Positions 8,947 through 18,010 of a stretch of DNA of 64,000 nt are shown one piece after another. Position numbers and translations under genes: made by a program. The stretch's first letter is position 1. Every line of letters begins with the position of its first letter. The DNA comes from an uncultured Clostridia bacterium (GTDB taxonomy: Bacteria > Bacillota > Clostridia > Peptostreptococcales > Anaerovoracaceae), in contig CALZYE010000001.1 of assembly GCA_945830395.1 (NCBI GenBank), positions 118,000-181,999 on the forward strand. Reading direction: 5' to 3'. The notes beneath the pieces were generated by a model. It did no database searches. It saw nothing but the letters and a program-made list of their open reading frames with translations, and was not told the origin of the DNA.

Positions 8947-10734
8947 ATGAAAGACATGTTTAACCATTATTGGTATAAGGACATCAGAGACATAATAACA
9001 CTTAAGGATATGCTCTCTAAAAGTGCTGAGTTATATGGAAGCAATCCGGCGTTCTGGGTAAAAGAGAAGAAAGGTGCGCCTTACAAACCTATTTCTTACA
9101 AGCTTCTTGTAAATGATGTTAAAGCCATAGGAACTACACTGATGAAAGATGGCGGCGGTAAAAAGATAGCCGTAATGGGACAGGGAAGCTACGAATGGAT
9201 TTGTACATATCTTGCCGCCGTAAACAGCGGTAATATTGCTATACCCATAGATAAAGAACTTTCCGGAAAGGAAATAGAGAACCTTTTGAAAGCTTCGGGA
9301 TGCGATACCATTTTTTGTACAAAGCCTGAATGTAATAGGCTTTATAATATAGATTGCATTTCAAATTTAATCGTGATGGAAATGTATGGAGACAGGACAT
9401 GCGAGGGAATGAAACCCTTATACACTGTTAAAGATTTTTCCGAGATTGAGGACAAGATGCCGAAGGCTGATGTAAGGCTATGGAAGGATTTGCTGTTGGA
9501 GGGGGAAGCACTGCTGAAAAAGGGAGACAGTTCCTTTGATAATGTGAAGATTGACCCTGATGAAATGACAGTTATTTTGTTTACATCCGGAACTACGGGA
9601 AAACCCAAAGGTGTTGTACTCAGCCACAGAAATATTACATCGAATATAATGGATGTATGCAGGGTGTGTCATGTAAAAACTTCGGATAAGACATTGTCAG
9701 TTTTGCCGATTCACCATACATACGAGTGTACATTGGGAATGCTATTGGTGCTTTACAGAGGGGCAAGCACGGCATTTTGCGAGGGCATGAAATATATACC
9801 GCAGAATATGAAGGAAGCTCAGAATACCGTCATAATCGTAGTTCCGCGAGTTCTTGAAATGCTTCACGGAAGAATAAATAAGGCTGTGAGAAAGCAGGGC
9901 AAGGAAAAGCTGTTCAGAAATATGCTTAACTTCAACAGACGCCTTAGACGAATGCATATAAGCGCAGGAAGGAAGCTTTTCAAATCCGTGATAGATGAGA
10001 TGGGCGGGAAGCTCAGAATCGTAATCACAGGTGCAGCTGCAATCTCACCTCAGATTTACAGAGACTTTGAGGATATGGGGATTACCATACTGCAAGGCTA
10101 CGGTATGACGGAATGTACTCCGCTTATCTCCGGGACCCCTCAAAAGGCGGAAAGAGAGCGTTACAAAAAAGCAGGTTCCGTGGGCATAACAGTATCTACG
10201 GGAGAGACAAAGATTATAAATCAGGATGAAAGCGGGATAGGAGAAATTTTGTATCGCGGACCAAATGTCATGAAAGGATACTACAATATGCCTGAGGAAA
10301 CCCGTGAAGTTATAGACGGAGAGGGCTGGCTGCATACAGGAGATTTGGGATTTATAGATTCACAGGGCTGGATGTATTTAACCGGAAGAGCAAAGAATGT
10401 AATTGTAACTGCAACGGGAGAAAATGTTTATCCCGAAGAAATAGAAGAGTATATTAATCAAAATGAGTTTATTGAGGATTCAATGGTTTTCCCGCACAGA
10501 ACAAATGAAGGCGAAAATGTTGGAATCCAAATACTTCCGGAAATGGAAGCACTGGCTGAAAAATTCGGTCATGAGCCTGACGAAGATGAACTGAATACCT
10601 TCTTCAAAGAACTCATAAACGAATTAAATCAAGAGTTATCGGTGTATAAGAGGATTCGTGATGTATTCGTGAGAAAAGAAGATTTTATCAGAACGACTAC
10701 CAAAAAAATAAAAAGACAGGATAACATTATTTAG
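8947..10734 (+). CDS. Long-chain acyl-CoA synthetase (AMP-forming)
   Basis: The 595-residue protein is an ANL-superfamily AMP-binding enzyme. It activates a carboxylic acid, probably a fatty acid, to its acyl-CoA through an acyl-adenylate. The phosphate-binding motif LFTSGTTGKPKG spans about residues 211-222, the adenine motif GYGMTECTPL lies near residue 385, and GWLHTGDLG carries the ribose-binding Asp. The C-terminal hinge and lid, with the catalytic Lys in TTKKIKRQ, is intact. The ribosome binding site GAGGGA precedes the ATG. The gene is monocistronic, ending at a strong terminator. Chain length cannot be told from sequence by eye. Confidence 0.9.
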   Translation: MKDMFNHYWYKDIRDIITLKDMLSKSAELYGSNPAFWVKEKKGAPYKPISYKLLVNDVKAIGTTLMKDGGGKKIAVMGQGSYEWICTYLAAVNSGNIAIPIDKELSGKEIENLLKASGCDTIFCTKPECNRLYNIDCISNLIVMEMYGDRTCEGMKPLYTVKDFSEIEDKMPKADVRLWKDLLLEGEALLKKGDSSFDNVKIDPDEMTVILFTSGTTGKPKGVVLSHRNITSNIMDVCRVCHVKTSDKTLSVLPIHHTYECTLGMLLVLYRGASTAFCEGMKYIPQNMKEAQNTVIIVVPRVLEMLHGRINKAVRKQGKEKLFRNMLNFNRRLRRMHISAGRKLFKSVIDEMGGKLRIVITGAAAISPQIYRDFEDMGITILQGYGMTECTPLISGTPQKAERERYKKAGSVGITVSTGETKIINQDESGIGEILYRGPNVMKGYYNMPEETREVIDGEGWLHTGDLGFIDSQGWMYLTGRAKNVIVTATGENVYPEEIEEYINQNEFIEDSMVFPHRTNEGENVGIQILPEMEALAEKFGHEPDEDELNTFFKELINELNQELSVYKRIRDVFVRKEDFIRTTTKKIKRQDNII

Positions 10735-10782
10735 TAATATGACACACTATGAGGAGAAAGTAGTGAAATAACTACCGGTTTG

Positions 10783-10814
10783 AAGGGTCAGCCAAATTGG
10801 ACTGACCCTTTTAA
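10783..10814 (+). terminator. Intrinsic terminator after the acyl-CoA synthetase
   Basis: AAGGGTCAG (10783-10791) pairs perfectly with CTGACCCTT (10802-10810), with CCA/TGG able to pair inside the loop, and the stem is followed by TTTT. Confidence 0.8.
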
Positions 10815-10894
10815 AGTATCGTTTTAGCGTGGGTTCATCGGAGAGTGTGAGATGAACAATAAACAGAAGGCTTGCCGAAGAGAATAAAATCGCT

Positions 10895-11146
10895 TTAATC
10901 AATAGCTTCATAGATTGCCTTGGACAACTGGTCTGCACAGGAGGTTCCCCGTCCTCCGCAGTCGTTTCCGCTAAGCTTGTCTGCAGTTTCCTTTGCATCT
11001 GAACCTTCCAGCAATATCGCCATAGCTTTTAGATTTCCGTTACAGCCTCCCAGAAATTTTAAATCTCTGATTTTATTGTCATCATCAATATTGAAATTGA
11101 TCAGTCTTGCGCATATTCCGCGGGGTTTGTAATTTATGTTTTTCAT
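10895..11146 (-). CDS. TSCPD domain protein (TIGR03905-like)
   Basis: This small 83-residue protein matches the TSCPD-domain family, named for a Thr-Ser-Cys-Pro-Asp motif that also occurs at the C-terminus of some ribonucleotide reductases. Here the motif is GRGTSCADQL. It also has a FLGGCNGNLKA block and five cysteines, suggesting metal binding. The function of stand-alone members is not known. AAGGA lies 8 nt before the start. It is downstream of the P-type ATPase on the same strand with a gap of about 50 nt, so it may be co-transcribed from the riboswitch-controlled promoter. Confidence 0.8.
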   Translation of the reverse strand: MKNINYKPRGICARLINFNIDDDNKIRDLKFLGGCNGNLKAMAILLEGSDAKETADKLSGNDCGGRGTSCADQLSKAIYEAID

Positions 11147-11198
11147 TGTGGAATCCTTTTCTCCCTTCTCTATATTTGTTTAGATATAATTTAATATA

Positions 11199-13769
11199 TT
11201 ATTTTCTGAGGTATTTGTAAGTTTGTATTATAAGGGTAGGCGCAAACGCCAGAACCCAGACCCATCCAATCATCTTAGGGGCGAGCATGGATACATTGAA
11301 CAGGCTTGAAAACAGCGGAACCAACAGCAGCATATGGAGCAAAACGGCACCGACTATGAAGGCGCCTATTGAATATATGTTCGTCAGAAGCCCTAATTTT
11401 ATTATGCTTTCTTTTCCTCTGCAGTTAAAGCCGTGCCACAGACGAGCAAGGCAAAGGGTACCGAAGGCCATGGTGGAGCCGGCAACGGTATTTACTCCGC
11501 CCTGTGAAGCCAATCCCAGTCCGTCGCCTCCGAACAATCCTATCATAAATGCTATGACAGTTGAAACAGCAATTAACAAACCTGTGAGAGAGATTTCCTT
11601 AAGTGTAGCCGCATTTAGAACCGATTCGTCCCTTGGACGAGGCTTATCCTTTATGAGGGCGGGGTTAGATGGTTCCATGCTTATTGCAAGGGCGGGAAGG
11701 CTGTCGGTAATCAGGTTGATGAACAAAAGCTGTACGGCGGTAAACGGCATGGGCAGAGCCATAAAGGATGCATACAGAACTGCCAAAATTCCTGCGGCAT
11801 TTCCCGATAATAAAAATTTAATGGCATTTTTGATGTTTTCATATATATTTCTGCCGTTGAGGACAGATTTGATGATTGTGGCAAAATTATCGTCGGTGAG
11901 AATCATGGAGGCGGAATCCTTTGCAACCTCTGTTCCGGTTATGCCCATCGCAACTCCCACATCTGCACTCTTAAGAGCAGGTCCGTCGTTAACTCCGTCA
12001 CCTGTCATGGAAACAATATGTCCTTTTTCTTGCCAAGCGTTAACAATCCTGATTTTGTTATCAGGTGATACCCTTGCATAAACTGATATGTGTTCAAGTT
12101 TTTCGTTGAGCTCGTCCTGACTCATTTTATCCAGCTCAGGTCCTGTGATTGCAAGATCTCCTTCCTTCATTATCCATATTCGTCTTGCTATGGCAGAGGC
12201 CGTTATCTTGTGATCTCCCGTAATCATTATAGGTTTAATCCCTGCGGATATACAATCGGATACGGCTTTTGCAGACTCCTCACGGGGAGGATCCATTTCA
12301 GCCATAAGACCGATGTAGGACAGGTCAAATTCCTCCAAAGCACATAGGTCAGGTTTGCTCTCATATATTTTTTGGGCAAATGCCAGAACTCTGAGACCGT
12401 CGTCTGAAAGTCTGAAGTTTTCATCTTTAATGCTCTCCTTTTCTTCCTCACTGAGATTATCCGTACGAGAAAGAATTACATCCAGCGCTCCTTTTGTGTA
12501 CATAACATATTTTCCGCCCTCTATAGGGTGAAGAGTACTCATGAGCTTCCTGTCTGAATCAAAAGGAACTTCGCCAAGCCTTGGGAAATTCTTTTTTACA
12601 TACTCATAGTCGTCATGATTCTTACGATAGTAGTCTATGAAAGCAGTTTCAGTAGGGTCTCCCACAGTTTCGTCATCTACAATATTGGTGTCATTACATA
12701 GAAGACTTGCTCGAGAAAGAGCTTCGCGCTGCCCGTTCCAAGGACTTTCGTATTCCACCGTCATCTTGTTCTGAGTCAGGGTTCCGGTTTTATCAGAGCA
12801 GATAACTGAAACACAGCCAAGACCTTCCACAGCTTCAAGTTTTTTAATAATTGCATTCTGGTCTGCCATTCTGGAGGTACCTATGGCCAGTGATATTGTT
12901 ATTATCGAAGACAGTGCTTCGGGTATTGCGGCAACTGCAAGGGCTACAGAAAACAGCAGTGCGTCCATGACATTCATGCTTCTTCCAAGACTGAGCCCAA
13001 ATACTACGATGCATATCAGTATTATTCCTATGGAAAGTTTTTTACTGAAGCTGTCCATGGCAGTTTGAAGAGGGGTTTTCCTCTCTTTGGTATCGTTCAT
13101 TAATCCTGCAATCCTACCAAGCTCAGTGTGGGAGCCTACGCCTGTTGTAACTACTGTGGCTCTTCCGTATGTAACCAGAGAGCCTGAAAAAACCATATTT
13201 TTTTGATCACCCAATGCTACATTATCGGAGTCTAAAGTTATGTTTTCTTTCTCGGCATTTTCAGATTCGCCGGTTAGAGCACTTTCGTTTGTTTTCAAAG
13301 AAAAATTCTCAATAATCCTTCCGTCTGCCGGGATTATGTCACCTGCTTCGAGGGTAAAAATATCGCCGCAGACCAAGTCGCAGGCATCTATAATCTGTTT
13401 ACTTCCTCGGCGAATAACTTTTGCGCAAGGAGAGGAAAGTTTTTTTAAGCTATCCAAAGACTGCTGTGCTTTGACGGTCTGAACCGTTCCTAAAACGGCG
13501 TTTAAGATCAGAACGCCTATTATTACGGCTGTGCTTTCAAAGTTTCCCGTAGCTGCGGAGATAACCGCCGCAAAGATAAGGATTATAACCAGCAAATCTT
13601 TAAACTGATCAATAAAAATTTCAATTAAACTTTTCTGTTTTTTTTCTTCCAATCGGTTCTCGCCATATTTTTCGCGGTTTAGTGAAACCTGAGATTCATC
13701 AAGACCCGAAAGGGAGGAATTAAATTCTTTTAAGATTTCATCTGTGTTAATGCTGTAGAATGATTTCAT
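11199..13769 (-). CDS. P2-type cation-transporting ATPase (YoaB/LMCA1-like), probably Mn2+/Ca2+ efflux
   Basis: The 856-residue protein has the full P2-type ATPase layout. There is an N-terminal cation ATPase domain, the actuator motif TGES (166-169), VAAIPEAL in M4, the phosphorylation motif CSDKTGTLTQ with Asp326, TGDGVNDGPAL in the P domain, and INLITDSLPAL in M6. These membrane motifs resemble SERCA-like Ca2+/Mn2+ pumps such as Listeria LMCA1 and Lactococcus YoaB. The leader carries a yybP-ykoY riboswitch, known to sense Mn2+, so Mn2+ export is the most likely job. It should sit in the cytoplasmic membrane. No frameshift or missing catalytic residue is seen. Confidence 0.92.
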   Translation of the reverse strand: MKSFYSINTDEILKEFNSSLSGLDESQVSLNREKYGENRLEEKKQKSLIEIFIDQFKDLLVIILIFAAVISAATGNFESTAVIIGVLILNAVLGTVQTVKAQQSLDSLKKLSSPCAKVIRRGSKQIIDACDLVCGDIFTLEAGDIIPADGRIIENFSLKTNESALTGESENAEKENITLDSDNVALGDQKNMVFSGSLVTYGRATVVTTGVGSHTELGRIAGLMNDTKERKTPLQTAMDSFSKKLSIGIILICIVVFGLSLGRSMNVMDALLFSVALAVAAIPEALSSIITISLAIGTSRMADQNAIIKKLEAVEGLGCVSVICSDKTGTLTQNKMTVEYESPWNGQREALSRASLLCNDTNIVDDETVGDPTETAFIDYYRKNHDDYEYVKKNFPRLGEVPFDSDRKLMSTLHPIEGGKYVMYTKGALDVILSRTDNLSEEEKESIKDENFRLSDDGLRVLAFAQKIYESKPDLCALEEFDLSYIGLMAEMDPPREESAKAVSDCISAGIKPIMITGDHKITASAIARRIWIMKEGDLAITGPELDKMSQDELNEKLEHISVYARVSPDNKIRIVNAWQEKGHIVSMTGDGVNDGPALKSADVGVAMGITGTEVAKDSASMILTDDNFATIIKSVLNGRNIYENIKNAIKFLLSGNAAGILAVLYASFMALPMPFTAVQLLFINLITDSLPALAISMEPSNPALIKDKPRPRDESVLNAATLKEISLTGLLIAVSTVIAFMIGLFGGDGLGLASQGGVNTVAGSTMAFGTLCLARLWHGFNCRGKESIIKLGLLTNIYSIGAFIVGAVLLHMLLLVPLFSSLFNVSMLAPKMIGWVWVLAFAPTLIIQTYKYLRK

Positions 13770-13795
13770 TTTTTCCTTCTTTCGATTTTGTTAAT

Positions 13796-13930
13796 AAAAA
13801 AGACTTTTGGATAACTCGAAAAGAGCCATCGCAAAAGTCTTGCCGTTTAAAGTAAGTGCGGGTCATATTCGACCGTGTATTGACGCAGTTTACTACAGCC
13901 TGAAAGGCTGTCAGCTACTCCCTTTTTTGA
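13796..13930 (-). promoter_or_regulatory. yybP-ykoY (Mn2+) riboswitch with terminator
   Basis: On the minus strand the leader contains the family core AAAGGGAGTAGC (near 13916-13927), GCGTCAATAC (near 13878-13887) and a 3' half beginning GGCAAGACTTTTG. The last element, AGACTTTTG (13832-13840), pairs with CAAAAGTCT (13801-13809) as a 9-bp terminator stem followed by six U. The same CTTTT can instead pair with AAAAGG at the 5' end as the aptamer base stem. That mutually exclusive pairing is the ON-switch logic known for this class: Mn2+ binding favours the aptamer and read-through into the ATPase gene. Confidence 0.88.
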
Positions 13931-14033
13931 TTTGTAACTTACTATAACATGTACGGAATGTCTATGCAAGATTTTTCAAGAGTTTTTTGCAAAAAAACGG
14001 ATAATTTTATTTCCCATTATATTAATAAATTCG

Positions 14034-14062
14034 TTGTATAGGAAGTTTTTTCATAATATAAT
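14034..14062 (+). promoter_or_regulatory. Sigma-A promoter of the S4-domain gene
   Basis: TTGTAT (14034-14039) and a perfect TATAAT (14057-14062) are separated by 17 nt. The predicted start of transcription falls on or next to the ATG at 14070, and there is no Shine-Dalgarno sequence, so the mRNA may be leaderless. Confidence 0.6.
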
Positions 14063-14069
14063 AATTGAT

Positions 14070-14816
14070 ATGAACAAAGATGAAATGATAATAGCGCAGG
14101 CTCAGGACAAAATAGAGCAATGCCTAAATAAAAATTTTTTGACTAACACTCAATTTCTGGACAGCCATCAGCAATCCATCGTGAGAAGCATGATAAACAG
14201 AAGAAATTTCGGAGTAAAGGTTCTTTTCTGCGGCGGATATGAGGATGCAGAGCGGGTGATGATGGTGTGTTTGCCGCAGTACCTTGAGAAAGAGGATATT
14301 GAGCTTCTGAAAATAGTAAGGGTAAGGAGAAAACAGGGCGGCAGATTACTTTCTCACGGCGATTATCTCGGGTCGCTTTTGGCTCTGGGAATAAAAAGGG
14401 AGATGACAGGAGATATTTTAGCAGGGGAAGAGGGAGCAGATATTATAGTCATGAAGGAAATTGCAGATTTCATAAGCCAAAACTATGTAAAGGCGGGAAG
14501 AACTGAAATTTTCAACGAAATTGTGGATATATCCGAGCTGATGATACCGGAAAGAAATGAAAGGTTTGTTTCAGATACGGTGGCGTCCCTCAGGCTGGAT
14601 AATGTGGTTTCGGCAGCTTTTAAGCTTTCACGCAGCAAGGCTGCAGCCGGGATTAAAAGCGGAGCAGTGTGCGTAAATCATATTGAAATTACAGATTTGG
14701 ACTTCCAAATCAAGGAGGGGGATTTAATCAGTTTCAGGAGAAAGGGAAGGGCAAGACTTATTGAAGTCTGCGGAAAATCAAGAAAAGGTAGGATACGAGT
14801 AACATTTTCAGTGTAG
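14070..14816 (+). CDS. YlmH-like RNA-binding protein with S4 domain
   Basis: The 248-residue protein resembles YlmH, an S4-domain protein that binds RNA and is associated with ribosomes and with cell-division gene clusters in Firmicutes. The C-terminal S4 domain has LDNVVSAAFKLSRSKAAAGI followed by KSGAVCVNH, and the N-terminal part aligns in pattern with YlmH (FLDSHQQ for FLDPREQ). The start at 14070 is preferred because the frame upstream overlaps a good promoter; a TTG at 14034 is the -35 box itself. The gene is not in the dcw neighbourhood where ylmH usually lies. Confidence 0.82.
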   Translation: MNKDEMIIAQAQDKIEQCLNKNFLTNTQFLDSHQQSIVRSMINRRNFGVKVLFCGGYEDAERVMMVCLPQYLEKEDIELLKIVRVRRKQGGRLLSHGDYLGSLLALGIKREMTGDILAGEEGADIIVMKEIADFISQNYVKAGRTEIFNEIVDISELMIPERNERFVSDTVASLRLDNVVSAAFKLSRSKAAAGIKSGAVCVNHIEITDLDFQIKEGDLISFRRKGRARLIEVCGKSRKGRIRVTFSV

Positions 14817-14838
14817 CGGAAGGATTTGGAGGTAATAT

Positions 14839-15438
14839 ATGAAGAGCAGCAGAATGGAATTTTTCAGTGATGGATTTATTGCAATAATAATTACCATCAT
14901 GGTGCTTGAGCTGAAGCCCCCTCAGACAGACGGATGGGACGGTTTCCTTGAACTTTTGCCCGGCATAGGCGCCTACGGACTGAGCTTTGCAATCATAGGC
15001 ATATATTGGCTCAACCATCATCAGCTGGTTCAACTGGTCAAAAGAGTAAACGGCAAAATGCTTTGGGCTAACTTGCTTTGGCTCTTTTTCATGTCGTTTT
15101 ATCCTCTATGTATAAGGTGGACTCAGGAAACGGATTTCGGATATACATCGACGGTGGTCTATGTGGTTTTAAGCATAATTGTATCTATAGCTTTTTACCT
15201 GCTGAGTTATCTGATTTTACACGGTGAAGGCTGTCTCCCAAGTGAAAAATTTATAAGTGCAACGAAGAAAAAAGACATAATAACATTGGTATTTGAGAAT
15301 CTGGCTTTAGTTACAGCTTTAATGGGAGTAAAGTATATCCCATATGTATTGATTTTATGCATGGCGCTTCTTTGGATAATACCTGACCTCAAGATTCTTC
15401 GTTTTCTGTCATCCCTGGAGGATAATGACTTTAATTAA
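14839..15438 (+). CDS. TMEM175/DUF1211 family membrane protein, putative K+ channel
   Basis: The 199-residue polytopic protein begins with RMEFFSDGFIAIIITIMVL, the first-helix signature of the TMEM175 (DUF1211) family. The motif FSDG at residues 9-12 is diagnostic. Several hydrophobic helices follow. Prokaryotic members studied form leaky K+ channels in the cytoplasmic membrane. A ribosome binding site GGAGG is 8 nt before the ATG. It lies 22 nt after the S4-domain gene and 28 nt before the flavodoxin gene, so the genes from 14070 to 17940 may share a transcript, although their functions look unrelated. Confidence 0.8.
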   Translation: MKSSRMEFFSDGFIAIIITIMVLELKPPQTDGWDGFLELLPGIGAYGLSFAIIGIYWLNHHQLVQLVKRVNGKMLWANLLWLFFMSFYPLCIRWTQETDFGYTSTVVYVVLSIIVSIAFYLLSYLILHGEGCLPSEKFISATKKKDIITLVFENLALVTALMGVKYIPYVLILCMALLWIIPDLKILRFLSSLEDNDFN

Positions 15439-15466
15439 AGTTATGATTTCAAGTTAGGAGAAAACA

Positions 15467-16312
15467 GTGATTAAGAAGACCACAATATGCTATTTCAGCC
15501 CCACAGGCGGTACCGAAAAAGTTGCTAAACGGCTTGGCAATGAAATTACGAAAAGTCTTCAGGAAGCTGATAAATATCTGAATGAGAAAATTACAGTTTC
15601 TGAAATTGATTTTACAAAGCCGCAAACGAGAAAAGAAAGGTTTGAATTTGACGATAAAGATCTTGTAGTAGTAGCTTCTCCGGTTTATGCAGGAAGAGTT
15701 CCTAACAAAATTGCTCCCGATTTCAAAGCATCGATTAAAGGGAAAAAGACAAAATGTGTCATCCTGTGCTGCTACGGAAACAGAAGTTACGGGGGAGCTT
15801 TAACGGAGCTTGGACTTATTATGCAGGAAAACGGATTTGAGATTATAGCGGCGGCAGCTGTTGTAGCGCAGCATCCCTTTTCGGATCTTGTAGGGGCAGG
15901 AAGACCCTCGGATTCTGATTTTAGAGATGTTTCAGGCTTTGCAGAGGCGGTTTCCCGTAAAGTTATAAAGGGAGGAAACATAAATCTTCCTTCGGATACC
16001 GAAATCCCCCCATATTATACACCCCTAAAAGAGGACAATACGCCGGCGAAGTTTCTAAAGGCAAAGCCTGTAACTGAAGAAGATCTTTGTGATAATTGCA
16101 GAACCTGTGCGAAGGCATGCCCCGTAGGGAGTATAGATATAAAAGACTGCACGAAAACTACAGGTATCTGCATAAAATGTCAAGCATGCATAAAAGTCTG
16201 TCCTAACGGTGCAAAAGCCTTTGCTGATGAAGATTTTCTGTCACATGTTAGAATGCTTGAGATGAACTACACAAAACCCAATAAAAATTCATTTATACTA
16301 CCTAATGATTAA
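15467..16312 (+). CDS. Flavodoxin/4Fe-4S ferredoxin fusion (EFR1 family)
   Basis: The 281-residue protein joins an N-terminal flavodoxin-like domain (FMN phosphate loop SPTGGTEKVAKRL) to a C-terminal ferredoxin domain with two complete 4Fe-4S motifs, CDNCRTCAKACP and CIKCQACIKVCP. Such EFR1-type proteins are common in anaerobes and presumably move electrons between FMN and iron-sulfur partners in the cytoplasm; the partner here is not evident. Translation starts at GTG 15467, supported by TAGGAG (15455-15460) 6 nt upstream. It sits 11 nt before the amidohydrolase gene. Confidence 0.88.
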   Translation: MIKKTTICYFSPTGGTEKVAKRLGNEITKSLQEADKYLNEKITVSEIDFTKPQTRKERFEFDDKDLVVVASPVYAGRVPNKIAPDFKASIKGKKTKCVILCCYGNRSYGGALTELGLIMQENGFEIIAAAAVVAQHPFSDLVGAGRPSDSDFRDVSGFAEAVSRKVIKGGNINLPSDTEIPPYYTPLKEDNTPAKFLKAKPVTEEDLCDNCRTCAKACPVGSIDIKDCTKTTGICIKCQACIKVCPNGAKAFADEDFLSHVRMLEMNYTKPNKNSFILPND

Positions 16313-16323
16313 GAGGATACCGA

Positions 16324-17940
16324 ATGAAAACAGGATATATTAACGGCAAGATTTTTACATCAGATATTGATAACCGCTTTATTGAAGGATTTATTGCAGA
16401 ATCGGGCAAAATAATTAAGACGGGCAGAACCCGGGAAATTGCAGAGGAAGCAGATGAGTTGGTGGATCTCAAGGGTAAAACGGTGATTTCAGGATTTGTG
16501 GATGCTCATATGCATCCTTTGATGCTGGCAGACTACAGCAGGCAGATTGCATGTTTGCCGCCTAACATAAATTCTATCAAGGATCTGGTTGCGGAGATTT
16601 CAAAGGCAGCCAAAAAGCTTCAGCCGGGGGAATGGATTTTGGGCTGGGGTTACGATGAAGGAAAGTATGACGAAGGAAGAAGCCCTACGAAATATGATTT
16701 AGATAAGGGCGCGCCGGATAATCCTGTATTTTTAGTCAGAAGCTGCGAGCATATCAGATGTGTCAACAGCAAAGCTCTTGAAATCGCAGGAATAACAAGG
16801 GAAACAAAAGACTCTCCGGGCGGAAAGCTTGGCAGGGATGAAAAGGGTGAACCGAACGGTATTCTGATGGAAAATGCCAGAGACATGGTTATTCCTTTTA
16901 TGCCCCGAAAAACTGATGAGGATAGAGTTGCGGCGCTGGTTGACTTAGGCAAAATTCTGTCATCTCAGGGAATCGTCGCGGTTGCAGACATGGGAAATCT
17001 TCATCCCGGAGGCAATTACCATCTGTACAAAGAGGCAAGGAAAAGGGGCTTTAGCCAAAGAGTTTCTTTGTACTACATGTGGGACTACTTTATGAATGAA
17101 GAGGACTTTAAGATAAGTAAGGAAGAAATTTCTTTTGACAGTGACATTAGAATAGCAGGAATTAAGCTTATCGGAGACGGAAGTATATCAGGAAAAACCG
17201 CATGGCTGAAAGAGCCTTATTTGAATACGGAGGATTGCGGAATTTCCGTTTATTCAGATGAAAGTATGGATAAGGCGATTTCTTTTGCAAAGGAAAATGA
17301 TTGCCAGATTTCCGTTCACGCCATGGGAGGTCGTGCCATAGACAGAGTTATCGATAGGTGCCGCGATGAAGAGTATTTGTGCAGCACGATTAAGCTTCGG
17401 GGCTGCCCGGGGGGTATTCCCCGTTTGAGGCTGGAACATTTGACGGAGCCGGACGGGGAAGCCATGAAGATGGCGGGAGAAAGAGGTTTTGCATTTGTAT
17501 GTCAACCGATATTTGCATATTGTGAAATAGAGACATATGTTAAGAACCTTGGAAAAGACAGATTGAAGAAATTGTACCCTTTCAAATCTATCCTTGACAG
17601 CGGCGTGAAAATGTGTTTTTCCACAGATGCACCTGCCACCTCATGGGCGGTTCCGTCAGATCCGTTTTCAAATTTGAAGTCAGCTGTAACAAGATTTGCA
17701 TGGGACGGCACAGATATAGGGCAGGAGCATAGAGTGGATGTGGAGACTGCAATAAGGCTTTATACAAAGGAAGCTGCCGAAGTTTCCGGCATTATCAATT
17801 TGGGAATGATCAAGGAAGGCTATGATGCAAGTTTTATCGTTCTTTCAGATGATATTTTTGAAATAAATCCTATGCAAATAGATGAAATAAATGTCGAAGA
17901 GACCTATGTAAAGGGCGAGAGAGTCTATAAGAGAGATTGA
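16324..17940 (+). CDS. Amidohydrolase family 3 protein (YtcJ-like)
   Basis: The 538-residue protein is a metal-dependent amidohydrolase of the YtcJ/amidohydrolase_3 type. It shows the metal-binding DAHMHP motif (His62 and His64) near the N-terminus, SVHAMGGRAID in the middle and a late Asp in CFSTDAPAT. The N- and C-terminal beta-sandwich segments, ending VKGERVYKRD, are typical. The substrate is unknown; relatives act on N-acyl or cyclic amides and on imines. Its start follows the flavodoxin gene by 11 nt with a weak ribosome binding site (AGAGGA), so it is likely the distal member of that transcript. Confidence 0.88.
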   Translation: MKTGYINGKIFTSDIDNRFIEGFIAESGKIIKTGRTREIAEEADELVDLKGKTVISGFVDAHMHPLMLADYSRQIACLPPNINSIKDLVAEISKAAKKLQPGEWILGWGYDEGKYDEGRSPTKYDLDKGAPDNPVFLVRSCEHIRCVNSKALEIAGITRETKDSPGGKLGRDEKGEPNGILMENARDMVIPFMPRKTDEDRVAALVDLGKILSSQGIVAVADMGNLHPGGNYHLYKEARKRGFSQRVSLYYMWDYFMNEEDFKISKEEISFDSDIRIAGIKLIGDGSISGKTAWLKEPYLNTEDCGISVYSDESMDKAISFAKENDCQISVHAMGGRAIDRVIDRCRDEEYLCSTIKLRGCPGGIPRLRLEHLTEPDGEAMKMAGERGFAFVCQPIFAYCEIETYVKNLGKDRLKKLYPFKSILDSGVKMCFSTDAPATSWAVPSDPFSNLKSAVTRFAWDGTDIGQEHRVDVETAIRLYTKEAAEVSGIINLGMIKEGYDASFIVLSDDIFEINPMQIDEINVEETYVKGERVYKRD

Positions 17941-18010
17941 TTTTATGGGAGTTCAGAAATTTCAATAACTGTTTTGGTAGTGATTTTTTTAAGGGTAGGT
18001 GGATTTTAGT

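Noticed and set aside
11287..12081. A 264-codon plus-strand open frame opposite the P-type ATPase gene.
   Set aside because: It lacks a plausible ribosome binding site and protein-like motifs, and the opposite strand encodes a full ATPase with all motifs; it is a by-product of codon usage.
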